This document shows, piece by piece, positions 22,480-30,677 of a stretch of 64,000 nt of DNA. Where the stretch lies: positions 358,142-422,141 of the forward strand of contig NZ_FPBA01000003.1 in NCBI RefSeq assembly GCF_900116515.1, written 5' to 3'. The notes under the pieces are model-generated. The model did no database searches. It saw only the letters and a program-made list of their open reading frames with translations, and was not told the origin of the DNA. The first letter of the stretch is position 1, and every line of letters starts with the position of its first letter. Source of the stretch: Geodermatophilus amargosae (GTDB lineage Bacteria; Actinomycetota; Actinomycetes; Mycobacteriales; Geodermatophilaceae). Made by a program: the position numbers and the translations under genes.

Positions 22480-24816
22480 GTGCTCCTCCCGTTCGACGGC
22501 AACGGCTACCGCAAACGGGTCCTCGCCGCCGTCGAGGCCCGCGGCGGTCCCGACGCGTCCGACCCGTTCGAGGTCTACGACCTCCCCGTGGAGACCGCGG
22601 GCACGCTCTCCGACGACGAGGTCGCCCGCCGCGTCGACGACGTCTGGGCGTTCTGGCAGAAGCAGCGCGACCACCCCAAGTACCGCGGCCTGGTGACCGC
22701 GCTGCTGCAGACGCACGACGCGCTGGCCGCCCAGCTGCGCACCGCCGACGGGCGCTCCCGGCTGGCCGAGCAGACCCGCGCCGGGCGGGCTCGGCGGGAC
22801 GCCGCCCGGTACGCCGAGCTCGACGCCGCGCTGGAGCGGCTGGTCGAGCGCTTCGGCGGGGTGCCGGCCGACAAGGTCGAGGGACTGCGCGGCCTGGCCG
22901 CCGCCGCGGGCATCGACGACGACGCGTTCGGCGCCCGCCTGCGCCGGCACCCCGTCCTCGGCGACGACGCACCCGGCACCGGCGCACCCGGTACCGACGC
23001 ACCCGGTACCGACGCCGCCGTGCTGCGGCAGGTCCGCGACGGCCTCGAGGAGCTCGGCCGGATCGAGGGCGTCCGCGTGCCGAGCCTGCACGCCTTCCTC
23101 GAGCTGCCGCCGACGGCGGACCCGCAGACCGTGCGCCGCCGGCGCGACGCGCTGCTCGTCCTCAACCGGCAGCGGCGCCCCGACCGGCGGCGGGCGCTGG
23201 TCGACGACCTGCTGGCCGCCGTCGGCGCGCTGCTGGTCGACGGCGACCCCGGCCGCTACCTCGACGCGCTGGCCGACGACGTCCGCGAGGCGCTGCGCCC
23301 GCGGGTGGCCGCCGCGGTGCTCGTCGAGGACCGGCTCACCCCCGCCGACGCCTCCGTCCTCGTGCAGGAGGCGATGGCGGCCGGCCTCGACCCGCAGCGG
23401 GCCTCCGCCGTCGTCACCGGGCTGGCCGGGGCGACCGGCACCCCGGTCGCCCCGGTCGCCCCGCCCCCTCCCCCGCCGGCCGTGCGCCCGGGCAGGACGC
23501 CGGACTGGTCCGCCGAGGTGTCCGCCGCCCGCGCCGCGCTGCGAGCCGGGCGGCCGCGCGCCGCCGCCCGGCACGCCGCTGCCGCGCTCGCCGCGGCCGG
23601 GGGCATGCACCCGCCGATCCGCGCCGTGCAGGACGAGGCCGCCGAGGCCGTCGTCCGCGCCGAGGGGTCCTGGCGGACCGTCGGGACCGCGCTGGCCGCG
23701 CGCCGGCACGCCGCGGCCGCCGCCACGCTGGAGCGGCTGGCCGCCGAGGCCGCGGACGTGCCCGGGCCGGCCGGGGAGGACGCCGCCGAGCTGCTGGCGG
23801 CCTCCCGCGCCGCGCTGGCCGCCGCCGACGCCGCCCTGGCCGCCGCGCCGGCGTCCGGACGCGAGCGGGAGGTGGCGCTGCTCGCCGCCCTCGGCGCCGT
23901 GGCCGACCACCCGGCGGCGCACGGGGAGCTCGCGGCGCTGGGCGTCGCACCGGCCACCGGCGTCGTCGCCGTCCCGGCGCCCGGCGGCGCCCGCGAGGTG
24001 CGCTGGACGGCGTCGGCCTCCGCCGGCCCGGTGGAGTACCGGGTGCTGCGGGTGCGGCCGGACGGCACCCGCCAGGTGGTCGGGACGACCGCCACGACGG
24101 CGCTGGAGGACGGCGGCTACGGACAGGTCGCCGGCTACGTCGTCGTCGCCTCGCGACTGGGCGTCCCCGCGCCGGAGGCGCACAGCGGCCTCGCCTCCCC
24201 CGAGGCCCGCAGCGGGGACCCGGTGGCACCCGCACCACCGGAGGCGGTCGGGTCCCTCACGGCCGTCCTCTCCGGGCGGCGGCTGCGGCTGGTGCACCCG
24301 ATCCCGGCCGCCGGGACGGCGGAGGTGCGCCGCCTGCCGGCCGGGACCCCGCCGCCTCCGATGGGCAGCGTGGTGGCCGATCCCGAGGCCCTCGGCGCGC
24401 TGGTGCCGGCGATGGGGCCGGGGCTCGCCGTCGACGCCCGGCCGTCCGCGCCGGTCACCGGGTACGTCGTGCTGGTGCGGGCCGGGGGGTCCGCGGTCGC
24501 CGGGGCGAGCGCCGTCCACGTGTCCCTCCCGCCGGTGACCGGCGCGGCCCTCGACGGCGACCGGCTGCGCTGGGACTGGCCCGAGGGCTGCACCGAGGTG
24601 GTCGTCCTGCTGCGGCCCGACGCCCCGCCCGAGGGTCCCGACGACCCGGCCGCCACCCGCCGCAAGGTGACCAACTCCCGCTACGACATCGACGGCGGCC
24701 TGCCGGTCCCCGCCGGCGACGTCGGCCACGTGGCGGTCTTCCCGTGCACCCGGGTGGGCGGCCGGCTGGTGGTGTCCGGCGAGGCGCCGGAGGAGGCGCG
24801 GCTGCGGCTGGCGTGA
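22480..24816 (+). CDS. Large multidomain protein coupled to the Hsp70, unknown function
   Basis: A 778-residue cytosolic protein, GTG start three bases after the Hsp70 stop. Not a recognised named family. The N-terminal part (1-130) is helical and contains DPFEVYDLPVET followed by DHPKYRG. An APGTD-repeat linker (about 168-180) leads to a second helical part with LHAFLELPPTADPQTVRRR and RRPDRRRALVDDLL (about 208-247). Both look like weak J-domain relatives with HPK and RPD at the HPD position; this is inference. An Ala-rich, TPR-like helical region (about 345-480) and several beta domains follow, one fibronectin-III-like (about 507-560). The 3' end overlaps the convergent peptidase gene by 136 bases. 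Confidence 0.75.
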   Translation: MLLPFDGNGYRKRVLAAVEARGGPDASDPFEVYDLPVETAGTLSDDEVARRVDDVWAFWQKQRDHPKYRGLVTALLQTHDALAAQLRTADGRSRLAEQTRAGRARRDAARYAELDAALERLVERFGGVPADKVEGLRGLAAAAGIDDDAFGARLRRHPVLGDDAPGTGAPGTDAPGTDAAVLRQVRDGLEELGRIEGVRVPSLHAFLELPPTADPQTVRRRRDALLVLNRQRRPDRRRALVDDLLAAVGALLVDGDPGRYLDALADDVREALRPRVAAAVLVEDRLTPADASVLVQEAMAAGLDPQRASAVVTGLAGATGTPVAPVAPPPPPPAVRPGRTPDWSAEVSAARAALRAGRPRAAARHAAAALAAAGGMHPPIRAVQDEAAEAVVRAEGSWRTVGTALAARRHAAAAATLERLAAEAADVPGPAGEDAAELLAASRAALAAADAALAAAPASGREREVALLAALGAVADHPAAHGELAALGVAPATGVVAVPAPGGAREVRWTASASAGPVEYRVLRVRPDGTRQVVGTTATTALEDGGYGQVAGYVVVASRLGVPAPEAHSGLASPEARSGDPVAPAPPEAVGSLTAVLSGRRLRLVHPIPAAGTAEVRRLPAGTPPPPMGSVVADPEALGALVPAMGPGLAVDARPSAPVTGYVVLVRAGGSAVAGASAVHVSLPPVTGAALDGDRLRWDWPEGCTEVVVLLRPDAPPEGPDDPAATRRKVTNSRYDIDGGLPVPAGDVGHVAVFPCTRVGGRLVVSGEAPEEARLRLA

Positions 24817-26756
24817 GCTCCGCCGGCGGCTGCCGGCAGCCAGCGGTCCCACCACGCGAGCAGGTGCTCGAAGCGGGCCAGCCGGTGCCGGGGGCGGCCG
24901 GAGCGGGACAGCTCATGGCCCTCGCCGGGGAACAGCAGCAGCGCGCTCGGCACGCCCCGCTGCTGCAGCGCGACGAACAGCCGCCGGCCCTGCTCCACGG
25001 GGCAGCGCTCGTCCTGCTCGGAGTGGACGACGAGGGTGGGCGTGCGGATCGAGGCCGCCTCCGCCAGGGGGCTCACCGGGTCGGTCCCCATGTAGGCGGC
25101 GGCGTACCACCAGCCGATGTCGCTGGAGCCGACGAACGACACGGGGTCGGTCACCGCCCGCTCCACGACCGCGGCGGCGAACCGGTGGGTGCGGGTGAGC
25201 AGCAGCGCGGCGAGGAAGCCGCCGTAGGACCCGCCGTGGACGCCCACCCGGTCGGCGTCGAGCGCGGGGTCGGCGAGCGCGGCGTCGAGGAAGGCCAGGA
25301 CGTCGTCGCCGTCCCGGTCCCCCCACGCCCCGACGACGGCGCGCGCGTGCTCCTCCCCGTAGCCCGACGACCCGCGCGGGTTGCACTGCACCACCGCGTA
25401 GCCGGCCGACACGTAGACCTGCGTCTCGTCCAGCAGCGACCAGCCGTACTGGGTGAACGGCCCGCCGTGCACGGTCAGCAGCACCGGGTGCGGGCCGGGG
25501 CCCTCGGGCACGGTGACCCAGCCGTGCACCTGCGTGCCGTCGGCGGTGACCACGGTGCGCTCGGTGCTCCGGTGCAGCCGGCCGGTGGCGCCGAGGGCGG
25601 ACCCGAAGCCGGTGAGCAGCCGCCGGCGGCCGGGCGTGAGGGCCACCAGCTCCCCCGCCGACCGGTCGTGCCCGACGGTGGCGACGACGACCCCGCCGCC
25701 GGCGCCGAACCCGCGCACGGTGAACGGCCCGTCGACCAGCGTCTCGGGCGTCCCGCCGTCGAGGGGCACCCGCAGCAGCGCCACCGAGCCGCGCCGCTCG
25801 ACCCCGACCAGCGCCGCTCCCCCGGCCAGCACCGTCGCCGGGGTGTCGTCGCCGCGGTGGGTGTCCCGCGGGTCGAGCACCGGCCGGAGCGGGCCGCCGG
25901 CGGCCGGCACCCGGCAGAGGGTGAGGCCCCGCGCGGCGACGTCGAGGCCGTCGGGGCCGAGGTCGGGCCGGGCGGTCACGTAGATCGACGCGCCGGTCGG
26001 GTCGAACGCCGGCAGCCGGCACTCGCCCCGGCCGCGGGTGACCCGCCGGGGGTCGCCGCCGGTCACCGGGACCAGCCACACGTCGCGCACCAGGTCGCGG
26101 TCGGCGCGGGCGTGCCGGGCGGAGACGAAGGCCAGCGTCCGGCCGTCGGGCGACCAGGCGACGTCGGTGTCCTCGCCGCGCCCGTCGGTGACCTGCCGGG
26201 GCCCCGGGAGCTCGGCGGTGTCGTCGAACGGGTCGTCCGGCAGGTCGAGCACGAACACGCAGCTGGGCCGGTCGGCGGTGTACCCGACATCGTCGACGCG
26301 GTGCCGCAGCCGGGTGACCAGCCGCGGCGGCTCGGCCTCCGGCGGCACGTCCTCGGCCGTGCCGTAGCGGCCCGCCTCCGGGACGCGGGCCACCCAGGCC
26401 AGCCGGCGGGAGTCCGGTGACCACACCGGCGCGCCGGCACCCAGCGGGGCGTCGGTGAGCCGGCGCGGCGCGCCGCCCGCGGTGGGCAGCAGGTGCACCT
26501 GCGGGTGCCCGCGGTCAGGGGTCGAGAGGTAGGCCAGCCAGCGGCCGTCCGGAGAGAACGCCGGCGCGGAGTCGCGGGCGCCGGAGGTCAGCGGGCGGGC
26601 CGGCGCCGAGCCGTCGGTGGGCACGGCCCACAGCTGCGCGCGGTAGGTGTCGGCGTCGAGGTCGGGCCGGCCGACGGCGACCACCGCCATCCGCCCGTCC
26701 GGCGAGACCGTCGGCGTCCCCGGCGTGCGCAGCAGGGCGAGGTCGGCGGGCCGCAT
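24681..26756 (-). CDS. S9-family serine peptidase (acylaminoacyl / prolyl oligopeptidase type)
   Basis: A 691-residue cytosolic peptidase. Residues 1-390 form a beta-propeller with repeated SPDGR blades (VSPDGRMAVV, FSPDGRWLAYL, WSPDSRRLAW, WSPDGRTLAFV). The C-terminal alpha/beta hydrolase has the serine in GGSYGG, the aspartate in SEQDERCP and the histidine in GEGHELS. The last 50 residues after HLLAWWDRWLP are not typical and lie antisense to the end of the convergent gene, so the annotated stop at 24681 creates a 136-base overlap. ATG at 26756. Confidence 0.9.
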   Translation of the reverse strand: MRPADLALLRTPGTPTVSPDGRMAVVAVGRPDLDADTYRAQLWAVPTDGSAPARPLTSGARDSAPAFSPDGRWLAYLSTPDRGHPQVHLLPTAGGAPRRLTDAPLGAGAPVWSPDSRRLAWVARVPEAGRYGTAEDVPPEAEPPRLVTRLRHRVDDVGYTADRPSCVFVLDLPDDPFDDTAELPGPRQVTDGRGEDTDVAWSPDGRTLAFVSARHARADRDLVRDVWLVPVTGGDPRRVTRGRGECRLPAFDPTGASIYVTARPDLGPDGLDVAARGLTLCRVPAAGGPLRPVLDPRDTHRGDDTPATVLAGGAALVGVERRGSVALLRVPLDGGTPETLVDGPFTVRGFGAGGGVVVATVGHDRSAGELVALTPGRRRLLTGFGSALGATGRLHRSTERTVVTADGTQVHGWVTVPEGPGPHPVLLTVHGGPFTQYGWSLLDETQVYVSAGYAVVQCNPRGSSGYGEEHARAVVGAWGDRDGDDVLAFLDAALADPALDADRVGVHGGSYGGFLAALLLTRTHRFAAAVVERAVTDPVSFVGSSDIGWWYAAAYMGTDPVSPLAEAASIRTPTLVVHSEQDERCPVEQGRRLFVALQQRGVPSALLLFPGEGHELSRSGRPRHRLARFEHLLAWWDRWLPAAAGGAHASRSRASSGASPDTTSRPPTRVHGKTATWPTSPAGTGRPPSMS

Positions 26757-26781
26757 GGCGCACCGAGCGTAGTGCAGTCGT

Positions 26782-26818
26782 CACCCCGGCCGGGTCCCCT
26801 GCGGACCCGGCCGGGGTG
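26782..26818 (-). terminator. Terminator hairpin after the AIM24 genes
   Basis: A perfect 16-bp stem (26782-26797 with 26803-26818) and a 5-base loop. It starts 6 bases past the stop of the last AIM24 gene and precedes the peptidase gene on the same strand. Confidence 0.8.
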
Positions 26819-26824
26819 TGGCGC

Positions 26825-27838
26825 TCACTGCTGCTGCGCCCGCGCGACCAGCCGCTGGCCCAGGCTGCCGGCCTGGGCGTTGGTGAGCAGCTGCGTCTGC
26901 GACTCCACCAGCCGCAGCACCGCCGGGTCCTCGCGGGCCACCTCGGAGGACTGCAGCAGGATCGTGCCCTGACCGGTGAAGTCGTACTGCCGCTCCTCGC
27001 CGGAGGCCCGGCCCAGCGCGCCGGAGATCATCCCGCGGATGTTCTGCGTCATCCACTGCGCGTCGTGGTGCACCGACGGCGAGGGGCAGTCGGCCCAGCC
27101 GAGCAGCGCGTCGGGGTCGGCCCGGAACGGCGGCTCGACGAAGATCACCGGCCCGTTGGACGAGGCGATGAACTTGCCCGTGCCGATGAGGGTGACGAAC
27201 CCGGGCACGATCGACTGCTTGAGCTCCAGCGCCGGGGAGAACGCGCAGAGGTTGCTCGCCTTGATCGTCAGGTTGCCGGCGTCGAGGTCGTAGGCGTTGA
27301 GGTCGAACCCGCGGTCGCCGATGAGCACCTTGCCGTGCCCCTGGGCGACCACCCAGTCCTGCACGTAGATGGGGCTGGAGAACTTCGCGGCCACCCACCC
27401 CTGCACCGAGGAGTACTCGGTGACGGCGTCGAACTGGACGTTGCCGTAGTAGGCGAGCATCGCGCCCTTGCTCATGAACCACTCGCCGTTGAGCGTGATG
27501 CAGAAGACGTAGGGGTTGACGTTGTCGTCGTCGGGCAGCGACTGCACGTTCAGCGTCTTCGGCACGCCGGCCGGCGGGCCGGACGGCTGCGGGGCGCCGC
27601 CGTAGGGCGGCTGCGGCTGCCCGCCGTACGGGGGCTGGCCGCCGTAGCCGGGCTGGGGCTGGCCGTATCCCGGCTGCGGGTGGCCGTACCCCGGCTGGGG
27701 CTGGCCGTATCCCGGCTGGGGCTGGCCGTATCCCGGCTGCGGCTGGCCGTATCCCGGCTGCGGCTGGCCGTACCCGGGCTGGGGCTGCCCGCCGTAGGGA
27801 TTGCCGCCGCCGTAGGGGTTGCTGGGCGGGTACGTCAT
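26825..27838 (-). CDS. AIM24-family protein with PQPGYGQ-repeat N-terminus
   Basis: A 337-residue protein. Residues 1-92 are a disordered tail containing seven tandem copies of a QPQPGYG heptad. The AIM24 domain follows (about 95-330): GEWFMSKGAMLAYYGNVQFD, GHGKVLIGDRGFDL, SIVPGFVTLIGTGKF and GQGTILLQSSE. AIM24 is a beta-sandwich family named from a yeast mitochondrial protein; bacterial members of unknown biochemical role recur beside TerD genes. It is the last of three consecutive AIM24 genes; the spacing to the next is 11 bases. Interaction through the tail, similar to that of the TerD at 19727, is a guess. Confidence 0.85.
   Translation of the reverse strand: MTYPPSNPYGGGNPYGGQPQPGYGQPQPGYGQPQPGYGQPQPGYGQPQPGYGHPQPGYGQPQPGYGGQPPYGGQPQPPYGGAPQPSGPPAGVPKTLNVQSLPDDDNVNPYVFCITLNGEWFMSKGAMLAYYGNVQFDAVTEYSSVQGWVAAKFSSPIYVQDWVVAQGHGKVLIGDRGFDLNAYDLDAGNLTIKASNLCAFSPALELKQSIVPGFVTLIGTGKFIASSNGPVIFVEPPFRADPDALLGWADCPSPSVHHDAQWMTQNIRGMISGALGRASGEERQYDFTGQGTILLQSSEVAREDPAVLRLVESQTQLLTNAQAGSLGQRLVARAQQQ
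27641..27787 (-). repeat. Seven tandem 21-base repeats in AIM24 gene
   Basis: Seven in-frame 21-base units encode QPQPGYG heptads (the sixth begins with His). Units differ by a few synonymous bases. Because the unit length is a multiple of three, copy-number change would lengthen or shorten the tail without breaking the frame. Confidence 0.9.
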
Positions 27839-27849
27839 CGTCGCCGTCC

Positions 27850-28494
27850 TCAGAACTTCTGCTCGCTGGCCTGCACGTACACCGTGCCGGAGCCGCTGAT
27901 CTTCAACTGGAAGGCCTCGCCGGAACCCCGGCCGACCACGTCACGGAAGCCGACCTTCGCCGCCAGGTCGACCGAGAGCTGGCCGACGTGCCCGACGTAG
28001 GCCTGCGGATCGACGCCGATCTGCGTGCCGTTGAGCTGCAGCGGGAAGGCGCCGCCGTGCGAGAGCAGCGCGACCGAGCCGCGGCCGTGCACGTTGGTGG
28101 TGAACAACCCCTGCCCGGTCATGGCGCCGGAGATCGCCGACTTGACCCCGCCGGAGCCGAGGAACTGCACGCTGGTCTGCAGGTTCGCGTCGTGGACCAG
28201 CAGCCGGTCGGCCTCGCAGACGAGCGGGGCGTTCCCGTCGAGCTCCAGGACGGTGACGTGCAGGCCCTTGTAGCCGTAGAGCACCTCGCCGGTGCCCTCG
28301 GTGGCCATCATCGGGTTGGACTCGCCGGACATCGCGGCGCCGACCATCCCGCCGACGCCGCGGCCCTGCCCGTGCACGGGGCGGAAGGTGACCTGGCCGG
28401 AGTAGCCGAGCATCGCCCCGCGGCGGGCCAGCACCGGGCTGGCCGGGCCGACGTGCGCGCGCACGACCTTGCTGTTGACCGTCTCGAACGACAC
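27850..28494 (-). CDS. AIM24-family protein
   Basis: A 214-residue AIM24 beta-sandwich protein without a tail. Visible blocks are VLARRGAMLGYSGQVTFRP, GTGEVLYGYKGLHVTVLEL, GLFTTNVHGRGSVALLSHG and QAYVGHVGQLSVDL. The N-terminal SFETVNSKVVRAHVG is typical of the shorter bacterial members. GTG start at 28494, three bases after the previous gene, so it is co-translated with its neighbour. Biochemical role unknown; the Ter-locus context suggests a stress or membrane function. Confidence 0.85.
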   Translation of the reverse strand: MSFETVNSKVVRAHVGPASPVLARRGAMLGYSGQVTFRPVHGQGRGVGGMVGAAMSGESNPMMATEGTGEVLYGYKGLHVTVLELDGNAPLVCEADRLLVHDANLQTSVQFLGSGGVKSAISGAMTGQGLFTTNVHGRGSVALLSHGGAFPLQLNGTQIGVDPQAYVGHVGQLSVDLAAKVGFRDVVGRGSGEAFQLKISGSGTVYVQASEQKF

Positions 28495-28497
28495 CGC

Positions 28498-29115
28498 TCA
28501 GCGCTCCGAGGACTGGACGAGCACCAGGCCGTGCCCGGTGAAGCGGAGGGAGAAGGGCTCGCCGGAGCCCTCGCCCACGAGGGACTTCCAGGAGACGCCG
28601 CTGACCAGGTTCATCGACAGCTGGCCGCGGGACCCCACGTAGGCGTCGGGGTCGACCACCAGGTCCTGTCCCGGCGCGACCTCCAACGCCATGACCGGCC
28701 CCTCGGACACGAGGGCGACCTGGCCCTGGCCGGTGACGGTGGTGGTGGCCAGCCCCTGACCGCTGGTGACGCCGCGCAGCCCGGAGAACTGGACGTCGAG
28801 GCGCAGGTGCTCGGTGTGGGCGAGGATGTGCTCGCTCTCCACGGTGAGGGTGTCCCCGCCGAGGTCGACGACGAGGACGTCCATCGCGTCCTTGGCCAGG
28901 TACACGCGGCCGTGCCCGGCGCAGTCCATCAGCGAGATGCTCTCGCCGGCGACGGCCCGCTTGAGGGCGGCCCGCATGCCGCCGCCCCCGCCCATCCCGG
29001 AGCTCTTGAAGTCGACGTTGCCCTCGTAGGCGACCATCGAGCCGCTGGCGGCCCGGATGCGGTCCCCGTGCAGGTCGGCGTGCAGGACGCGTTTCTGGGC
29101 GGTGAGCTGTGCCAC
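28498..29115 (-). CDS. AIM24-family protein
   Basis: A 205-residue AIM24 protein and first gene of the three-gene AIM24 run. Blocks: IRAASGSMVAYEGNVDFKSS, GHGRVYLAKDAMDVLVVDL, GLATTTVTGQGQVALVSEG and DAYVGSRGQLSMNLVSG. It has a glycine run (GMGGGGG) near residue 43. GTG start at 29115. A strong terminator for the upstream DUF475 gene lies 5' of it, so the AIM24 operon must have its own promoter between 29116 and about 29217. Confidence 0.85.
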   Translation of the reverse strand: MAQLTAQKRVLHADLHGDRIRAASGSMVAYEGNVDFKSSGMGGGGGMRAALKRAVAGESISLMDCAGHGRVYLAKDAMDVLVVDLGGDTLTVESEHILAHTEHLRLDVQFSGLRGVTSGQGLATTTVTGQGQVALVSEGPVMALEVAPGQDLVVDPDAYVGSRGQLSMNLVSGVSWKSLVGEGSGEPFSLRFTGHGLVLVQSSER

Positions 29116-29217
29116 GGATGCCTCTCGGTGCAGGGGACGGGACCGGCCGGACCGTATCCGGCGGCCCGTGCGCGCGGTAGGTCCCCCGCCGTCGCTTCCC
29201 GGTCGCCTCCCCCGGAC

Positions 29218-29259
29218 GCACCAGCGGCCCCGGGGCGGGTGCCCCGGGGCCGCTGGTGC
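29218..29259 (-). terminator. Strong terminator after the DUF475/TerC-family gene
   Basis: A perfect 18-bp stem (29218-29235 with 29242-29259) closes a 6-base loop, the longest hairpin in the window. It lies 10 bases past the stop of the minus-strand DUF475 gene. Confidence 0.9.
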
Positions 29260-29269
29260 CGGGTGGAGG

Positions 29270-30394
29270 TCAGCGCCGGCCGGCGGTGACCTCGTCGCGC
29301 TCGTCCTCGACCTGCGCCGGCTGGTGCGACTTCTCGCGCCGGGTGGCGAGGACGCTGCTGATCACCGCGGCGACGATGAAGAGCAGGCCGGTGAGGCCGG
29401 TGACGTACTCGCTGATGTGGAAGCGCAGCTCCAGGATCATGATCGCGGCCAGGAAGCCGATGGCCCACATCGCGCCGTGCTCCAGGTAGCGGTACTCGTC
29501 GAGCGTGCCCTTGTCGACCATGTAGATGGTCAGCGAACGCACCCAGAAGGCGCCGATGCCCAGGCCCAGCGCGATGATGAAGATGTCGCTGCTGATGGCG
29601 AACGCGCCGATGACGCCGTCGAAGGAGAACGACGCGTCGAGCACCTCGAGGTAGAGGAACGCCGCCGCACCGGCGCCGGCGACGGCCTTGGTCGCCGTCC
29701 CGCCCGCGTTGCCGCCCGAGGTCGACTGACCGGTCGCGTTCACGTCGTCGCCGTCGTCGTCGTCGGTCTCCGGGGCCTCCATGAGCTCGTTGAGACCGCC
29801 GATGAGCAGGTAGGTGAACAGACCGGCCAGGCCCGAGACGAGCACCGTGGAGTACTTCTCGGGGTCGGCGATCTGCGAGCCGACGTAGATGACCGCCAGG
29901 GCGATCACGATCGCCAGGTAGGGCAGCTTGCCGGCCTTGGCGAGCGGCCGCTCGATCCAGGAGAGCCAGTGGATCTCCCGGTCCTCGTCGAAGAGGAAGT
30001 TGAGGAAGATCATCAGCAGGAAGATGCCGCCGAAGGTGTAGATCGCCTCGGCCGCGGACTCGACGTTCTCGCCGTAGGCCTCCTGGTCGGTCAGGGCGAG
30101 GTCCCACACCTCGGGGATCGACAGCGAGGCGGTCACCGACACCAGCACGATCGGCAGCAGCAGGCGCATGCCGAACACGGCGATGAAGATGCCGACGTAG
30201 AGGAACAGCTTCCGCCAGAGCGGGCTCATCCGGCGCAGCACCTTGGCGTTGACCACGGCGTTGTCGAACGAGAGGCAGACCTCGAGCACGCCGAGGACGG
30301 CGACGGCCAGCAGGGCCGCCGGTCCGCCGAAGAACACGGCGGTGACGAGCGCGGCCACCGTCAGACCGACGGAGAAGCCGAAGTAGCGGAGCAT
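29270..30394 (-). CDS. TerC-superfamily integral membrane protein (DUF475)
   Basis: A 374-residue membrane protein with about eight to nine helices. Two repeats carry the acidic membrane motif of the TerC/LysE-like fold: CLSFDNAVVNAKVL (about 42-55) and ASFSFDGVIGAFAIS. A long acidic cytosolic loop (ETDDDDGDDVNATG) interrupts the middle. Members of this superfamily export Mn2+ or help load metals onto exported enzymes; the ion here is inferred. The reading frame also has an ATG two codons upstream (30400), but AAAGGA is better spaced (8 bases) from the ATG at 30394. No riboswitch is visible in its leader, unlike the TerC at 39489. Confidence 0.88.
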   Translation of the reverse strand: MLRYFGFSVGLTVAALVTAVFFGGPAALLAVAVLGVLEVCLSFDNAVVNAKVLRRMSPLWRKLFLYVGIFIAVFGMRLLLPIVLVSVTASLSIPEVWDLALTDQEAYGENVESAAEAIYTFGGIFLLMIFLNFLFDEDREIHWLSWIERPLAKAGKLPYLAIVIALAVIYVGSQIADPEKYSTVLVSGLAGLFTYLLIGGLNELMEAPETDDDDGDDVNATGQSTSGGNAGGTATKAVAGAGAAAFLYLEVLDASFSFDGVIGAFAISSDIFIIALGLGIGAFWVRSLTIYMVDKGTLDEYRYLEHGAMWAIGFLAAIMILELRFHISEYVTGLTGLLFIVAAVISSVLATRREKSHQPAQVEDERDEVTAGRR

Positions 30395-30677
30395 CAACAT
30401 TTCCTTTCCGACGCCTGACGGGCGAGGCGGCGACGAATACGGCACACAGGACCGAGCCGGATCGGCCGGGAGGCGGGCCCAGCGTCCAACGGATCCGGGA
30501 GGGCAGACGTTCCCGCCGCGCCCCGGCCGGGCGACGGGCGGTGCGGGCTCAGCGGACGGGGCGGTGCCGGCCGCCCGTTCCCGCGTGTGCGGCTGCGGCG
30601 TGGTATCCACAGGCCGCCGGGCCGCGCGGGCACCGGACCGCCCCGCCGGACGCGGGCCACCGCGACGGGAGGCGACC

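Noticed and set aside
27641..27787. Regular repeats that could suggest a CRISPR array
   Set aside because: Units are tandem without spacers and encode an in-frame peptide repeat.
30395..30677. Possible second Mn2+ riboswitch ahead of the DUF475 gene
   Set aside because: The GGGGAGTA and GAGACCT landmarks are absent on the relevant strand.
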